A stretch of 64,000 nt of DNA from Trinickia dinghuensis (GCF_003367175.1 NZ_QRGA01000020.1:62001-126000), one strand, 5' to 3'; numbered from the stretch's first letter, positions 26,062 through 36,271 are shown. Notes: generated by a model not told the origin, from the letters alone. Numbers and translations are program-made.

Positions 26062-26658
26062 ATGAAACAGCCATCCGCTCTCGTCGCGCTGGTCGAGGCG
26101 TTGCGCGTGCTGCCGGGCGTCGGGCCCAAGTCCGCGCAGCGCATGGCCTACCATCTGATGCAGCACGATCGGGAGGGGGCCGAGAAGCTCGGGCGCTCGC
26201 TGCTGTTCGCGACCGAGCATCTGCGTCATTGCGAGAAGTGCAATACGTTCACCGAGGCGCGCGTGTGCGACGTGTGCAGCGACGAGTCGCGCGACCCGAC
26301 GCTGCTTTGCGTCGTCGAGACGCCGGCCGATCAGATCATGCTCGAGCAGACGATGACCTACAAAGGACTCTATTTCGTCCTGATGGGGCGTTTGAGTCCG
26401 CTCGACGGCATCGGTCCGAAGGAAATCCACTTCGACCGCCTGGTCAAGCGCGCGTCTGACGGGATCGTCAAGGAAGTGGTGCTCGCGACGAATTTCACGA
26501 ACGAAGGCGAGGCGACGGCCCACTACCTCGCACAGACGCTCAAGGCGCGCGACCTGTCGGTGACGCGTCTCGCGCGCGGTGTACCGGTCGGGGGCGAACT
26601 CGAGTATGTCGACGCCGGCACCATCGCGCGCGCGATGCTCGATCGGCGCTCGCTTTGA
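26062..26658 (+). CDS. recR: Recombination protein RecR
   Basis: 198 residues from the ATG at 26062 ([21 protein letters not shown]); an ATG three codons earlier (26053) gives 201. Helix-hairpin-helix at the N-terminus, a four-cysteine zinc finger ([16 protein letters not shown]), then a Toprim domain ([17 protein letters not shown]) and a C-terminal Walker-B-like region. With RecF and RecO it loads RecA on gapped DNA. Confidence 0.96.
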   Translation: MKQPSALVALVEALRVLPGVGPKSAQRMAYHLMQHDREGAEKLGRSLLFATEHLRHCEKCNTFTEARVCDVCSDESRDPTLLCVVETPADQIMLEQTMTYKGLYFVLMGRLSPLDGIGPKEIHFDRLVKRASDGIVKEVVLATNFTNEGEATAHYLAQTLKARDLSVTRLARGVPVGGELEYVDAGTIARAMLDRRSL

Positions 26659-26729
26659 AGAAGTCGAAGAAGCCGCGCGGCTTTATTTAGCCGCCACCCG
26701 AACGTTCTTTCCGAAAGGAGACGATAGCT

Positions 26730-27935
26730 ATGAGCACATCGGCTGGCCCGCTGGAGGGCGTCAAGGTGCTCGAACTCGGCACGCTGATCGCGGGGCCGTT
26801 CGCCTCGCGGCTGCTCGGCGAGTTCGGCGCGCAGGTCATCAAGATCGAAGACCCGAACGGCGGCGATCCGTTGCGCAAATGGCGCATGCTGTATCCCGAA
26901 GTGGGCGGCACCTCGCTTTGGTGGGCGGTGCAGGCGCGCAACAAGAAATCGGTGACGCTGAATCTGAAGGCCCCCGAGGGCAAGCGGATCTTGCAGCAGC
27001 TCGCGCGCGAGGCCGACATCGTCGTCGAGAACTTTCGCCCGGGACTGCTCGAAAAGCTCGGCCTCGGCTATGACGTGCTGAGCGCCGAGAATCCCGGTCT
27101 CGTCATGGTCCGCCTCTCGGGCTACGGCCAGACCGGGCCCTACCGCGATCGGCCGGGGTTCGGATCGATCGCGGAAGCCATGGGCGGCCTGCGCCACATC
27201 ACGGGCTACCCCGAGTTGCCGCCGCCTCGAATCGGTATCTCGATCGGCGATTCGATCGCCGCGCTGCATGCCGTGATCGGTGCGTTGATGGCGCTTCATC
27301 ATCGGCAGGCGAACGGGGGCAAGGGCCAGGTCGTCGACGTTTCGCTATACGAGGCCGTCTTCAACATGATGGAAAGCATCGTGCCCGAGTACGGCGTCTA
27401 CGGCGCGGTGCGCGAGCGCACCGGTGCCTCGCTGCCGGGCATCGTGCCGTCGAACACGTATGCGTGCAAGGACGGCAGCATCGTCATCGGCGGCAACAGC
27501 GATCCCATTTTCAAGCGGCTGATGCTCGCGATCGAGCGCCCCGATCTGGCCGACGACCCGGCGCTCGCGCACAACGACGGCCGAGTGCCGCGCACGCGCG
27601 AGATCGACGACGCCATCGCGGCTTGGCTCGCCGGCCGCACGATCGACGAAGCACTCGATGTCCTCAATGCGGCCGACGTGCCGGTCGGCCGTATCTATAG
27701 CGCCGCCGACATGTTCACCGATCCGCAGTTCGCGGCGCGCAAGATGATCGAGCACTTCAAGTGGCAAGACGGGCTCGACATCGCGCTGCCGAACGTGACG
27801 CCGAAGTTCTCCGATACGCCGGGCGGTACGCGTTGGCTCGGGCCCGCGCTCGGCGAGCACACAGACGAAGTGCTCGCCGAACTCGGCTACGACCCGGCGG
27901 CGATCGCCGGCTTGCGCGAACGCAAGATCGTCTGA
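26730..27935 (+). CDS. CaiB/BaiF family CoA transferase
   Basis: 401 residues of a family III CoA transferase. Signatures: LEGVKVLELGTLIAGPFASRLLGEFGAQVIKIE at the N-terminus, NKKSVTLNLKAPEGKRIL, VENFRPGLLEKLGLGYDVL and LVMVRLSGYGQTGPY. The family moves CoA between carboxylic acids through an aspartyl anhydride; substrates vary (formyl/oxalyl, carnitine, succinyl and others) and are not readable here. The start has a strong Shine-Dalgarno (AAAGGAG). It stands alone between recR and a convergent quinone oxidoreductase. Confidence 0.9.
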   Translation: MSTSAGPLEGVKVLELGTLIAGPFASRLLGEFGAQVIKIEDPNGGDPLRKWRMLYPEVGGTSLWWAVQARNKKSVTLNLKAPEGKRILQQLAREADIVVENFRPGLLEKLGLGYDVLSAENPGLVMVRLSGYGQTGPYRDRPGFGSIAEAMGGLRHITGYPELPPPRIGISIGDSIAALHAVIGALMALHHRQANGGKGQVVDVSLYEAVFNMMESIVPEYGVYGAVRERTGASLPGIVPSNTYACKDGSIVIGGNSDPIFKRLMLAIERPDLADDPALAHNDGRVPRTREIDDAIAAWLAGRTIDEALDVLNAADVPVGRIYSAADMFTDPQFAARKMIEHFKWQDGLDIALPNVTPKFSDTPGGTRWLGPALGEHTDEVLAELGYDPAAIAGLRERKIV

Positions 27936-28014
27936 GTCCTATGCAAGCCCCGGACGCGGCGAGCGCCGCGTTCGGCGTTCGGCCTATCGCACGGCATCGT
28001 CTGCGCTCGCATCC

Positions 28015-28989
28015 TCACGGCGTGATGACGATTTTTCCCGTCACGCGCCGCTGCGCCATGTCCATCAACGCGCGCGACGTATCTTCCAGCCGGTAGCGCG
28101 CGCTGATGCGCGGGCGCAGCTTTCCCTCCCGAAGCCAGCCGAGCAGCTCCCCGAACGCCTGCGCGTTGCGCTGAGATTCACGTTTCGCGAATTCGCCCCA
28201 AAAAACGCCGACGATGCTCGCGCCCTTCAGCAATGCGAGATTCAATGGAAGTTTTGGGATGTCTCCGCCCGCGAAGCCGACGACGAGATATCTTCCGCGC
28301 CAGCCGATGCTGCGGAAGGCCGGCTCGGCGAACGCGCCGCCCACCGGATCGTAGACGACGTCGGGGCCGTGGCCATCCGTGAGTGCGGCGATTCGTTCGC
28401 GTAGATCCTCGCTGTCGTAGCGGATCGTGGCATCGGCGCCGTGTTCGCGCGCGATGGCGAGTTTTTCGTCGCTCGAGGCGGCCGCGATGACGCGCGCGCC
28501 GATCGCTTTGCCGATTTCGACGGCGGCGAGCCCGACGCCGCCGGCGGCCCCCAGCACGAGCATCGTCTCGCCTGGACGCAGCGCGCCGCGATCGACCACG
28601 GCATGGTGCGAGGTGCCGTACGCGAGCGTGAAGGCCGCCGCGGTGGCGAAGTCGGCATCGTCGGGCAACGGCATGCATGCATCGGCCGGCGCGAGCGCCT
28701 GTTCGGCGAACCCGCCCACTCGAGTGAACGCCGCTACCGGCATCCCCACGCTTACGTTTGAAACGCCTTCGCCGATCGCCCGGACCACCCCCGCGACTTC
28801 CGAACCGGGGGTAAACGGCAGGGGTGGTTTGAACTGGTATTTGTTCTCGATGACGAGCACGTCGGGGAAGTTGACGCTCGCCGCTTTCACGTCGATGACG
28901 ACTTCGCCCGGAGCGGGCGCTAAATCGGGCAGCGTGTCGACGACGAGCGTTTCAGGCGGTCCGTACTGGTGGCATCGAATGGCGCGCAT
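28015..28989 (-). CDS. Zinc-free NADPH:quinone oxidoreductase (MDR superfamily)
   Basis: 324 residues. N-terminal GroES-like fold (MRAIRCHQYGPPETLVVDTL, VKAASVNFPDVLVIENKYQ, FTPGSEVAGVV) and a Rossmann domain with GAAGGVGLAAVEIGKAIGA near residue 147. The zinc ligands of alcohol dehydrogenases are absent. Likely reduces quinones or enones with NADPH. It converges on the CoA transferase gene and is divergent from surE; whether it works with the former is unknown. Confidence 0.9.
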   Translation of the reverse strand: MRAIRCHQYGPPETLVVDTLPDLAPAPGEVVIDVKAASVNFPDVLVIENKYQFKPPLPFTPGSEVAGVVRAIGEGVSNVSVGMPVAAFTRVGGFAEQALAPADACMPLPDDADFATAAAFTLAYGTSHHAVVDRGALRPGETMLVLGAAGGVGLAAVEIGKAIGARVIAAASSDEKLAIAREHGADATIRYDSEDLRERIAALTDGHGPDVVYDPVGGAFAEPAFRSIGWRGRYLVVGFAGGDIPKLPLNLALLKGASIVGVFWGEFAKRESQRNAQAFGELLGWLREGKLRPRISARYRLEDTSRALMDMAQRRVTGKIVITP

Positions 28990-29198
28990 GGGCTTTTCCT
29001 CGATTGAATGTGCATGGGCCTCGGCGTCGGCTCGTGAGGCATCGACGCAGTGTAGAGCAAGCAGAACGACCGTGCCTTTTTCGACGGACCCCGTCGAGCG
29101 AATCGCTGGCGAATCGTTGGCGAATCGTTGAATCGGCTATCGGAACGATTCCATGAGGATGCGGTCGCTCGAGCGCTCAGGCGCCCCCGGTCCTCGGT

Positions 29199-29204
29199 TA
29201 CAAT
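29199..29204 (+). promoter_or_regulatory. surE -10 element, leaderless arrangement
   Basis: TACAAT at 29199-29204, then six bases, then the surE ATG at 29211: the same spacing as at dnaX, predicting a transcript that begins at the start codon. No good -35 is visible. Confidence 0.5.
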
Positions 29205-29210
29205 CGCCGG

Positions 29211-29969
29211 ATGCGAATCCTACTGAGCAACGACGACGGTTACCTTGCGCCGGGTATTGCGGCGCTTTATCACGCCCTTCAGCCGCTTGGCGAGGTGACG
29301 GTGATGGCGCCGGAGCAGAACTGCAGCGGCGCATCGAATTCGCTGACGCTGTCGCGCCCGCTCTCGGTCTGGCGATCGGCAACCGGTTTCTATTACGTCA
29401 ACGGCACGCCGACCGATTCGGTCCATATCGCGCTGACGGGCATGCTCGATCATAAGCCCGACCTCGTCGTCTCCGGCATCAACAACGGCCAGAACGTCGG
29501 CGAGGACACCCTCTATTCGGGTACCGTCGCGGCGGCCACCGAAGGCGTCATGTTCGGCGTGCCTTCGATCGCATTCTCGCTGGTCGAAAAGGACTGGGCT
29601 CATCTGGATGATGCGGCGCGCGTCGCGGCCGACATCGTTCGCCACTTCCTGTCTTGCCCGCTGCCTACGCATCCGCTGCTGAACGTCAACATCCCGAACC
29701 GGCCGTACGATGAACTCGGCGAATGGGAGGTCACGCGTCTCGGCAAGCGTCACCCGTCGCAGCCCGTCATCCGCCAGAACAATCCGCGCGGCGAGCCCAT
29801 CTATTGGATCGGGCCGTCGGGCGATGCGCTCGACGCCAGCGCGGGCACCGATTTTCACGCGCTGGCAAACGGCCGCGTGTCGATCACGCCGCTCCAGCTG
29901 GATCTCACCCACACTCAGATGATGGCGGCCACGCGCGAGTGGGCACGCGCGGGGCGTCGCGATTCATGA
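29211..29969 (+). CDS. surE: 5'/3'-nucleotidase SurE
   Basis: 252 residues. The metal-binding SNDDG (Asp8-Asp9) is at the N-terminus ([16 protein letters not shown]), followed by [16 protein letters not shown] and [21 protein letters not shown], all SurE signatures. It dephosphorylates nucleoside monophosphates and is associated with stationary-phase survival. Its stop codon overlaps the pcm start as ATGA, so the two are translationally coupled; nlpD and rpoS follow, the conserved stress-survival block. Confidence 0.97.
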   Translation: MRILLSNDDGYLAPGIAALYHALQPLGEVTVMAPEQNCSGASNSLTLSRPLSVWRSATGFYYVNGTPTDSVHIALTGMLDHKPDLVVSGINNGQNVGEDTLYSGTVAAATEGVMFGVPSIAFSLVEKDWAHLDDAARVAADIVRHFLSCPLPTHPLLNVNIPNRPYDELGEWEVTRLGKRHPSQPVIRQNNPRGEPIYWIGPSGDALDASAGTDFHALANGRVSITPLQLDLTHTQMMAATREWARAGRRDS

Positions 29970-30826
29970 CGGGCGAACGTGCCAAGCGCTTTCCGCTCGG
30001 GCTCGCCGATCTCGAGCGCAAGCCGCGCGCGGCGACCGAGGCGCGCGCGCGTCCCGACGAGCGCGGGCGGGCGCGTGAACCGCTTGCCGGGCGGGAGAAC
30101 GGCGCGCGCCGGATTGACACGTACGCGCCTTCTGCCGCCGAGAAAATGGGCGCGCCCAACGTGCCGCTCGCGAGCGCGTTGGCGTTGACGTCGGAACGGG
30201 TGCGCGAGCGCATGGTCGAACGGCTGCGAGGAAACGGGATCGCCGACACGCGGGTGCTCGACGCGATGGCCGCGGTGCCGCGCCATATGTTCGTCGACCC
30301 TGGCCTCGCGGCGCAGGCTTACGAAGATGCGGCGCTGCCGATCGGCCATCACCAGACGATTTCGAAGCCGTCGGTCGTCGCGCGCATGCTCGAGCTCGCC
30401 GCCGCCGGCCGCACGCTCGAACGCGTGCTCGAGATCGGCACGGGGTGCGGGTATCAGGCGGCAGTGCTCAGCCGCGTCGCGAAAGATGTCTATTCGATCG
30501 AGAGGATCAAGCCGCTTTACGAGCGCGCGAAGCTCAACCTGCGGCCGCTTCGCGTGCCGAACATCCGCTTGCATTACGGCGACGGACGTGTCGGTCTGCC
30601 GGCGGCCGCGCCGTTCGACGCGATCGTGATCGCGGCGGCGGGGCTGGATGTGCCGCAGGCGCTGCTCGAGCAATTGGCTGTGGGTGGCAGGCTCGTTGCA
30701 CCCGTCGGCTCACAGAGTGGGCAGGCCCAGGTGCTCACGCTCGTCGAGCGCGTAGCACCCAGCCAATGGCGGGAGTCTCGCCTTGATCGCGTTTTCTTTG
30801 TCCCTTTAAAATCCGGAGTGATTTGA
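29966..30826 (+). CDS. pcm: Protein-L-isoaspartate O-methyltransferase
   Basis: 286 residues. The catalytic domain (about 80-286) has [31 protein letters not shown] and the SAM-binding [17 protein letters not shown]. It repairs isoaspartyl damage in ageing proteins. An N-terminal extension of about 70 residues rich in Arg/Glu/Ala precedes the domain compared with the 208-residue E. coli enzyme. The ATG at 29966 overlaps the surE stop. nlpD begins five bases after the stop. Confidence 0.93.
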   Translation: MTGERAKRFPLGLADLERKPRAATEARARPDERGRAREPLAGRENGARRIDTYAPSAAEKMGAPNVPLASALALTSERVRERMVERLRGNGIADTRVLDAMAAVPRHMFVDPGLAAQAYEDAALPIGHHQTISKPSVVARMLELAAAGRTLERVLEIGTGCGYQAAVLSRVAKDVYSIERIKPLYERAKLNLRPLRVPNIRLHYGDGRVGLPAAAPFDAIVIAAAGLDVPQALLEQLAVGGRLVAPVGSQSGQAQVLTLVERVAPSQWRESRLDRVFFVPLKSGVI

Positions 30827-30831
30827 CACCG

Positions 30832-31794
30832 ATGTTTACGTTGCGCGCGATGCAAAGAAACAACGAACAGGCTCGGCTGACCGCCGTTCAGCGCGTTGTC
30901 TGTGTGCTTGCCCTCACAACGCTCGCCGCGTGCGCCACGCGGCTCGATCAAGCGCCCGTCGTGGATCGCTCGAGTGCGCTATCGACGGGCGGCGCGCCCG
31001 CGGTTGCCCAAGGCGCATCGCAGCCGGCCGTGCCGCTCGGCCCGCCGCCGCCCGGGTACTACCGCGTGAAGCCGGGCGATACGCTCTATCGTATCGCCCT
31101 CGAAAACGGCCAGAACTATCGCGATATCGCGACGTGGAACAACCTCGCGAACCCGAATCAGATCGAAGTCGATCAGTTGCTGCGCGTGGCGCCTCCGGGC
31201 GCGAACACGGCGGCGATGACACCGGGCGTGGCGACCGCGCCCGTGGTTGCAGGCGGTGCCGTCCAAGGCGCGCCGCTTGCCCCCGCGACGGCCGCCCCCG
31301 CCCCGGGCACGGCAACGGCGAATGCAGCCGTGCCGCCGATCTACGGCAGCGGCCCGGGCTCGACCGCGACGACGATTCCCCCGCAACCCGCCGCGCCCCC
31401 GCAGGCGAGTTCGCCGCTGGCCGAAGGCAGCGTCGCGTTCGCGTGGCCGGTACGCGGGCCGGTCCTGAACGGGTTCGACGACAACAGCAACAAAGGCCTG
31501 AACATCGGCGGGACGTCGGGCGAAGCGGTGAAGGCTGCCGCGGCGGGACGAGTCGTCTACGCAGGAAATGGGCTGCGCGGCTACGGCAATCTCATTATCA
31601 TCAAACACAACGCGACGTATCTCACCGCCTATGCACACAACCGCACTTTGATGGTAAAAGAGGGGGACGCGGTGACGAAGGGGCAGGAGATCGCCGAAAT
31701 GGGCAACAGCGATTCCGACCGCGTCATGCTGCACTTTGAGATCCGCCGACAGGGCAAACCTGTCGATCCGATGAAATACTTGCCGCCGCAATAA
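30832..31794 (+). CDS. nlpD: Lipoprotein NlpD, LysM and degenerate LytM domains
   Basis: 320 residues from the ATG at 30832; an ATG at 30850 is an alternative. Lipoprotein signal with lipobox LAAC near residue 34. One LysM domain (YYRVKPGDTLYRIALENGQN, about 75-118), a Pro/Ala-rich linker, and a C-terminal M23/LytM domain (about 220-320). The zinc ligands of active LytM enzymes are missing: GLNIGG replaces HxGxD and MLHFEIR replaces the HxH motif. This fits NlpD as an activator of the AmiC amidase at the septum, not a hydrolase. rpoS starts 11 bases downstream. Confidence 0.92.
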   Translation: MFTLRAMQRNNEQARLTAVQRVVCVLALTTLAACATRLDQAPVVDRSSALSTGGAPAVAQGASQPAVPLGPPPPGYYRVKPGDTLYRIALENGQNYRDIATWNNLANPNQIEVDQLLRVAPPGANTAAMTPGVATAPVVAGGAVQGAPLAPATAAPAPGTATANAAVPPIYGSGPGSTATTIPPQPAAPPQASSPLAEGSVAFAWPVRGPVLNGFDDNSNKGLNIGGTSGEAVKAAAAGRVVYAGNGLRGYGNLIIIKHNATYLTAYAHNRTLMVKEGDAVTKGQEIAEMGNSDSDRVMLHFEIRRQGKPVDPMKYLPPQ

Positions 31795-31805
31795 GCGATA
31801 CGACC

Positions 31806-32906
31806 ATGCCGACATCGAAGCGCCGCAAGCAGCAAGCCGAAACGGACACGCTCAGCCGCGTCACGCCCGACCTGGTGCACGACGCGGGCGCTTCGACGAA
31901 CGAGCCCGAGGACGACGCCTCGGAGTCCGAAGCCGATCTGGAGCAGGAAGGGTCCTCGGAGCAAGCCGAGGAGGGCGGAGAGGAGCGTGAGGGGGCGGCG
32001 GCCGAGCCCGGCCCCGATCCCGACGATTTCCGAGCGCTGCTGCAGGCCGAGTTGACGGCCGACACGATCCAGCACTACCTGAACCGCATCAGCGTGAAGC
32101 CGCTGTTGACGGTCGAGGAAGAGCAGCGCTATTCGAGGCTGGCCAAGGCCGGCGAGTTCGAGGCCCGCCAGGTGATGATCGAGCGCAACCTGCGGCTCGT
32201 CGTGAGTATTGCGAAGGGCTATCTGAATCGCGGCGTGCCGCTGCTCGATCTGATCGAAGAAGGCAATCTCGGCCTGATGCATGCGATCGAGAAGTTCGAT
32301 CCGACGCGCGGCTTTCGTTTTTCGACCTACGCAACCTGGTGGATCCGTCAGAGCATCGAGCGCGCAATCATGAACCAGGCGCGCACGGTCCGCTTGCCCG
32401 TGCATGTGATTCGCGAACTCAACCAGGTGCTGCGGGCGAAGCGGCATCTGGAAAAGAATTCGATGAATTCGGGCGAGGCCGTCGAGCGGCGCGACGCCAG
32501 CATCGACGACATCGCCTACCTGACGGGCAAGACCACCGACGAAGTCACGGACATCCTTGCCCTGAACGAGCATACGGCGTCGCTCGACGCGCCGCTCGAC
32601 CTCGATCCCGCCAGCAGCCTGCTCGATCTTCTGTCCGACGATCAAAGCCAGTCGCCCGATGCCGAGGTTCAGCATCGCGAGTTGGAAACGCTTACACGGG
32701 CATGGCTGTCGCGGTTGTCGGACAAGCATCGCCACGTGATCGAGCGGCGGTTCGGGCTCAATCACATCGAGCCGGCGACGCTCGAGGAATTGGCTGACGA
32801 AATGGGCCTCACGCGCGAGCGGGTGCGACAGATTCAGCAAGAAGCCCTGGTGCGCCTGAAGCGTTTTTTCGCGTCGAACGGCGTGCGCAAGGACGCGGTG
32901 CTTTAG
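31806..32906 (+). CDS. rpoS: RNA polymerase sigma factor RpoS (sigma-38)
   Basis: 366 residues. Regions 2 to 4 are complete: NLRLVVSIAKGYLNRGVPLLDLIEEGNLGLMHA, FRFSTYATWWIRQSIERAI (2.4/3.0), and the C-terminal helix-turn-helix ATLEELADEMGLTRERVRQIQQEAL. The N-terminal ~70 residues are very acidic (DDASESEADLEQEGSSEQAEEGGEE region) and lengthen the protein against the 330 residues of E. coli. It directs stationary-phase and general stress transcription. As in other proteobacteria it follows nlpD, whose coding region may hold an rpoS promoter. Confidence 0.96.
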   Translation: MPTSKRRKQQAETDTLSRVTPDLVHDAGASTNEPEDDASESEADLEQEGSSEQAEEGGEEREGAAAEPGPDPDDFRALLQAELTADTIQHYLNRISVKPLLTVEEEQRYSRLAKAGEFEARQVMIERNLRLVVSIAKGYLNRGVPLLDLIEEGNLGLMHAIEKFDPTRGFRFSTYATWWIRQSIERAIMNQARTVRLPVHVIRELNQVLRAKRHLEKNSMNSGEAVERRDASIDDIAYLTGKTTDEVTDILALNEHTASLDAPLDLDPASSLLDLLSDDQSQSPDAEVQHRELETLTRAWLSRLSDKHRHVIERRFGLNHIEPATLEELADEMGLTRERVRQIQQEALVRLKRFFASNGVRKDAVL

Positions 32907-32954
32907 GCGTACGACAGCACGGCGATCCGAACACACGCAGTACCCTAGGTATCC

Positions 32955-33758
32955 ATGATCCCGATTCTCGTATTCGACATCGAGACGATTCCCGATGTCG
33001 CCGGCATTCGCCGTCTGGACGATTTGCCCGATTCGATGGCCGACGCCGAAGTGGCGGACTACGCATTCGCGGCGCGTCGCGAAAAGACCGGCAGCGATTT
33101 CCTGCCGCACCATCTGCAACGCATCGCAGCCATCTCGTGCGTCTTTCGCGACCGCACGGGCTTGCGTGTGCGATCGCTCGGGACCGCCGAGGACGGCGAG
33201 GCGGCGCTGATTCAATCGTTCTACCGCGTCATCGAAAAGTACACGCCGCAACTCGTCTCTTGGAACGGCGGCGGCTTCGATTTGCCGGTCTTGCATTACC
33301 GTGCGCTGGTACACGGTATTGCTGCGTCGCGCTATTGGGATTTGGGCGAGGACGATCGCGATTTCAAATGGAACAACTACATCAGCCGGTATCACGCTCG
33401 CCATACCGACTTGATGGACGTCCTCGCAATGTATCAAGCGCGGGCGAACGCACCGCTGGACGCGCTGGCCAAGCTGTGCGGCTTTCCCGGCAAGCTCGGG
33501 ATGGATGGGGGGCAGGTCTGGACCGCCTTCCGCGAAGGACGCATCGACGAGATCCGCAACTATTGCGAGACGGATGTCGTCAATACCTACTTGCTCTATT
33601 GCCGGTTCCAACTCATGCGCGGCGCGTTTTCGGCCGATGAGTACGCCGACGAGATCGCGTTCGTGAAGCAGGCGCTCGCTCAAGAGACCGCGCCGCATTG
33701 GGCCGAATATCTCGCCGCCTTCGCCGAACCGGCGATTGCCCCCGTCGATCCTCGCTGA
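32955..33758 (+). CDS. Predicted 3'-5' exonuclease, PolB-like (DEDD fold)
   Basis: 267 residues with an RNase H-like DEDD exonuclease fold: motif I FDIETIPD (Asp8, Glu10), motif II SWNGGGFDLPVLHYRAL and motif III YCETDVVNTYLLYCRF. It belongs to the family of stand-alone proteins resembling the proofreading domain of family B polymerases. Cellular role unknown; DNA repair is the usual guess. It starts 48 bases after rpoS on the same strand and converges on an EEP nuclease gene. Confidence 0.85.
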   Translation: MIPILVFDIETIPDVAGIRRLDDLPDSMADAEVADYAFAARREKTGSDFLPHHLQRIAAISCVFRDRTGLRVRSLGTAEDGEAALIQSFYRVIEKYTPQLVSWNGGGFDLPVLHYRALVHGIAASRYWDLGEDDRDFKWNNYISRYHARHTDLMDVLAMYQARANAPLDALAKLCGFPGKLGMDGGQVWTAFREGRIDEIRNYCETDVVNTYLLYCRFQLMRGAFSADEYADEIAFVKQALAQETAPHWAEYLAAFAEPAIAPVDPR

Positions 33759-33796
33759 AAACGTTGTGGTCGGGTGTGGCGTTCGTTCGACCGAGC

Positions 33797-34651
33797 TCAA
33801 TCGAGTTCGAGCACGATCGGCTGGTGATCGGACGCTTGCGTCGTGCCGTCGATGTCGCAGCTTCGTAGCCGGCCTCGCAAATCTTCGGTAACGAACACGA
33901 AGTCGCACGTGATCGGCCCGGAACTCCACTGTGCCGTGTCATAGACGCCTGCCGTCGGCGGCGGCGTCGCGCCTGGATGCAGCGTCGTCCACGCATCGAT
34001 GAAGCTAGGTGCGCCCGGCAGCGGGGAGACGAATGCCCGGTAAGCCTCGGAGCCGAACTCGCTGTTGAAATCTCCGCAGACAATCGCGCTCACGGGCCGC
34101 GACGTCGCGGCGAACGGTCCGGCCGCGTTTTCGGCCGGCGCCGGATGGGCCGCGTGATCGGCGGCTTCAAGCTGCATGCGCCGCAATTCGTCGGTCTGCG
34201 CGAGCCGCTGCTTCAGCGAATAGAATTCGAGATGCGTAACGATGATGCGGAGCGCCCCGCGTTTCGTCTCGACGACGGCTTCGAGCGCGACGCGCTGCAT
34301 CGACGGCGAAGCGGCGTCCGCCGGCCAAGGCAGCGAATGGCGAATGACCTGAGACACCCGCAGTCTCGTGGCGATGGCATTGCCGAATTGACGCCGATGC
34401 CGCGAGCCGTCGAGCGGCGGCAGATCGGCGCCGATCGCACAGAGCACGGTAAATCCGGGCAGCGCCCGGGCGATTTCGTCGAATTGATCGGGCCCCGGCC
34501 CGCCCGGCAGGACCCCGAAGCCGCGCGTGATCTCCTGCATGCAGAGGATGTCGAAATCGGCGAGCCGCTTGGCGGTCTCGATCGTTCTACCGAGATCCAC
34601 GCGGCCTTGGGCGTCGCGCCCCCATTGCACATTCCAACTCACGAGCTTCAC
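33797..34651 (-). CDS. Endonuclease/exonuclease/phosphatase family protein
   Basis: 284 residues. EEP-fold motifs: [11 protein letters not shown] at the N-terminus, [11 protein letters not shown] (metal-binding glutamate), [28 protein letters not shown] and the final [13 protein letters not shown] with the catalytic Ser-Asp-His. It could act on DNA, RNA or phosphoesters. Divergent from rlmD, with 52 bases between the start codons. Confidence 0.9.
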   Translation of the reverse strand: MKLVSWNVQWGRDAQGRVDLGRTIETAKRLADFDILCMQEITRGFGVLPGGPGPDQFDEIARALPGFTVLCAIGADLPPLDGSRHRRQFGNAIATRLRVSQVIRHSLPWPADAASPSMQRVALEAVVETKRGALRIIVTHLEFYSLKQRLAQTDELRRMQLEAADHAAHPAPAENAAGPFAATSRPVSAIVCGDFNSEFGSEAYRAFVSPLPGAPSFIDAWTTLHPGATPPPTAGVYDTAQWSSGPITCDFVFVTEDLRGRLRSCDIDGTTQASDHQPIVLELD

Positions 34652-34682
34652 GTTTCGCCTCCGTGGGATTGCGCCGTTCGTC

Positions 34683-34688
34683 TACAAT
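34683..34688 (+). promoter_or_regulatory. Putative rlmD -10 element
   Basis: TACAAT at 34683-34688, 15 bases before the rlmD ATG. The predicted leader is under 10 bases. No strong -35. Confidence 0.45.
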
Positions 34689-34703
34689 CTCGCCTTTCGT
34701 CCC

Positions 34704-36128
34704 ATGTCCGTCAGGAAGCCGCAGGTGTCCGAATCTCCCCGTAGTATCGCGCGTCGCCCCGCCGGCGGCGCATCGCAAGCCGAGCCCGTCCGTGCCCCTA
34801 TTATCGAGATCGACTCGCTCGATATGGAGGCCCGCGGGGTGGGGCGCCTGACCACCGAGAACGGCGAGCCCGGCAAGGTCATTTTCGTCGAAGGCGCGCT
34901 GCCCGGGGAGCGCGTCACCTATTCGAGCTATCGCAAAAAGGCGAGTTTCGAGCAAGCGCAAGTCGTCGATGTCCTGCGGGCAAGCGCCATGCGCACGGTG
35001 CCGCAATGCCGCTACTTCGGTACCTGCGGCGGCTGCTCGATGCAGCATCTCGACGAGCGCGCGCAAGTGGCCATCAAACAGCGCGTGCTCGAAGATAACC
35101 TTTGGCACCTCTCGAAGCTGCGCGCGGAAACAGTGTTCCGGCCGATCCACGGACCGTCTTGGGGCTACCGGTATCGCGCGCGGCTGACCGTGCGCCATGT
35201 CGCGAAAAAGGGCGGGGTGCTCGTCGGATTCCACGAAAGGAAGAGCAGCTACGTGGCCGACATGGAAAGCTGCGAGGTGCTGCCGCCGCACGTTTCAGAG
35301 ATGCTCGTGCCGCTGCGCCGGCTCGTCGAAAGCTTGTCGATTCGCGATCGCTTGCCGCAAATCGAGCTTGCCGTCGGCTCGAACGTGACCGCGCTCGTGT
35401 TGCGCGTGCTCGAGCCGATGACGCTTGACGACGAAGCGCACGTGCGTGCGTTCGCCGACGAGCATGGCGTGCAATTCTGGGTTCAGCCGAAAGGGCCGGA
35501 TACGGCGGTGCCGTTTTATCCGCTCGACGTCGAGCTCGACTACACGCTGCCCGAGTTCGGGATCCGGATGCCGTTCAAGCCGACCGATTTCACCCAGGTC
35601 AACCACGCGATCAACCGGGTGCTCGTCGGCCGCGCGCTGCGGTTGCTGTCGCCGGCGCGCACCGATCGCGTCCTCGATCTGTTCTGCGGGCTCGGCAACT
35701 TTACGCTTCCGCTGGCACGGCTTGCCCGCGAGGTGGTCGGCATCGAAGGCAGCGAAGCGCTGACGACGCGGGCGCTGGCCAACGCGAAGGTCAATGGCGT
35801 CGAAGGCCGTACGTCGTTTGCCTGCCGCAACCTGTTCGAGGTGACGGCCGACGATATGCGCGCGCTTGGCACGTTCGATAAATTCCTCGTTGACCCACCG
35901 CGCGAAGGCGCCCTTGCGGTTTCGAAGGCGCTGGCCGAGATCGCGCAAAGCGGGGAAGGATCCCTCCCGAGCCGGATCGTCTACGTGTCTTGCAATCCGG
36001 CCACGCTCGCGCGCGACGCGGGGCTGCTCGTGCACGAGGCCGGTTATCGGCTCAGGGGGGCGGGCGTCGTCAACATGTTCCCGCATACGTCGCACGTGGA
36101 GTCGATGGCGCTGTTCGAGCGCGACTGA
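34704..36128 (+). CDS. rlmD: 23S rRNA (uracil-1939-C5)-methyltransferase RlmD
   Basis: 474 residues. N-terminal TRAM domain ([17 protein letters not shown]...), the Fe-S cysteines in [16 protein letters not shown], a SAM-binding region ([17 protein letters not shown]) and catalytic motifs [10 protein letters not shown] and [11 protein letters not shown] with the nucleophilic cysteine. These fit the RumA/RlmD family; TrmA lacks the Fe-S site. The start at 34704 follows a TACAAT element; the 40-residue N-terminal tail before TRAM is unconserved. Confidence 0.94.
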   Translation: MSVRKPQVSESPRSIARRPAGGASQAEPVRAPIIEIDSLDMEARGVGRLTTENGEPGKVIFVEGALPGERVTYSSYRKKASFEQAQVVDVLRASAMRTVPQCRYFGTCGGCSMQHLDERAQVAIKQRVLEDNLWHLSKLRAETVFRPIHGPSWGYRYRARLTVRHVAKKGGVLVGFHERKSSYVADMESCEVLPPHVSEMLVPLRRLVESLSIRDRLPQIELAVGSNVTALVLRVLEPMTLDDEAHVRAFADEHGVQFWVQPKGPDTAVPFYPLDVELDYTLPEFGIRMPFKPTDFTQVNHAINRVLVGRALRLLSPARTDRVLDLFCGLGNFTLPLARLAREVVGIEGSEALTTRALANAKVNGVEGRTSFACRNLFEVTADDMRALGTFDKFLVDPPREGALAVSKALAEIAQSGEGSLPSRIVYVSCNPATLARDAGLLVHEAGYRLRGAGVVNMFPHTSHVESMALFERD

Positions 36129-36183
36129 CGATTATCGGGTGATCGCAAGCTGGCCGGTGAAAGCCGGCAGAAAGTTTGCCGAC

Positions 36184-36219
36184 AAAAAAAGCCCCCAGGC
36201 ATGCCGTGGGGGCTTTTTT
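36184..36219. terminator. Bidirectional terminator between rlmD and BI-1 gene
   Basis: GCCCCC (36191-36196) pairs with GGGGGC (36208-36213), flanked by seven A on the left and six T on the right, with an inner GGCATGCC palindrome. It can end transcription from both convergent genes. Confidence 0.88.
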
Positions 36220-36271
36220 CTTGCGTTTCCTGCCTTGATCGACGCAGCGCCGGCCCGTATGTGACGCGGGT

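Noticed and set aside
27955-27970. Hairpin CGCGGC/GCCGCG between the CoA transferase and quinone oxidoreductase genes
   Set aside because: No U tract follows on either strand; the stem is short and of a kind common by chance at this GC content.
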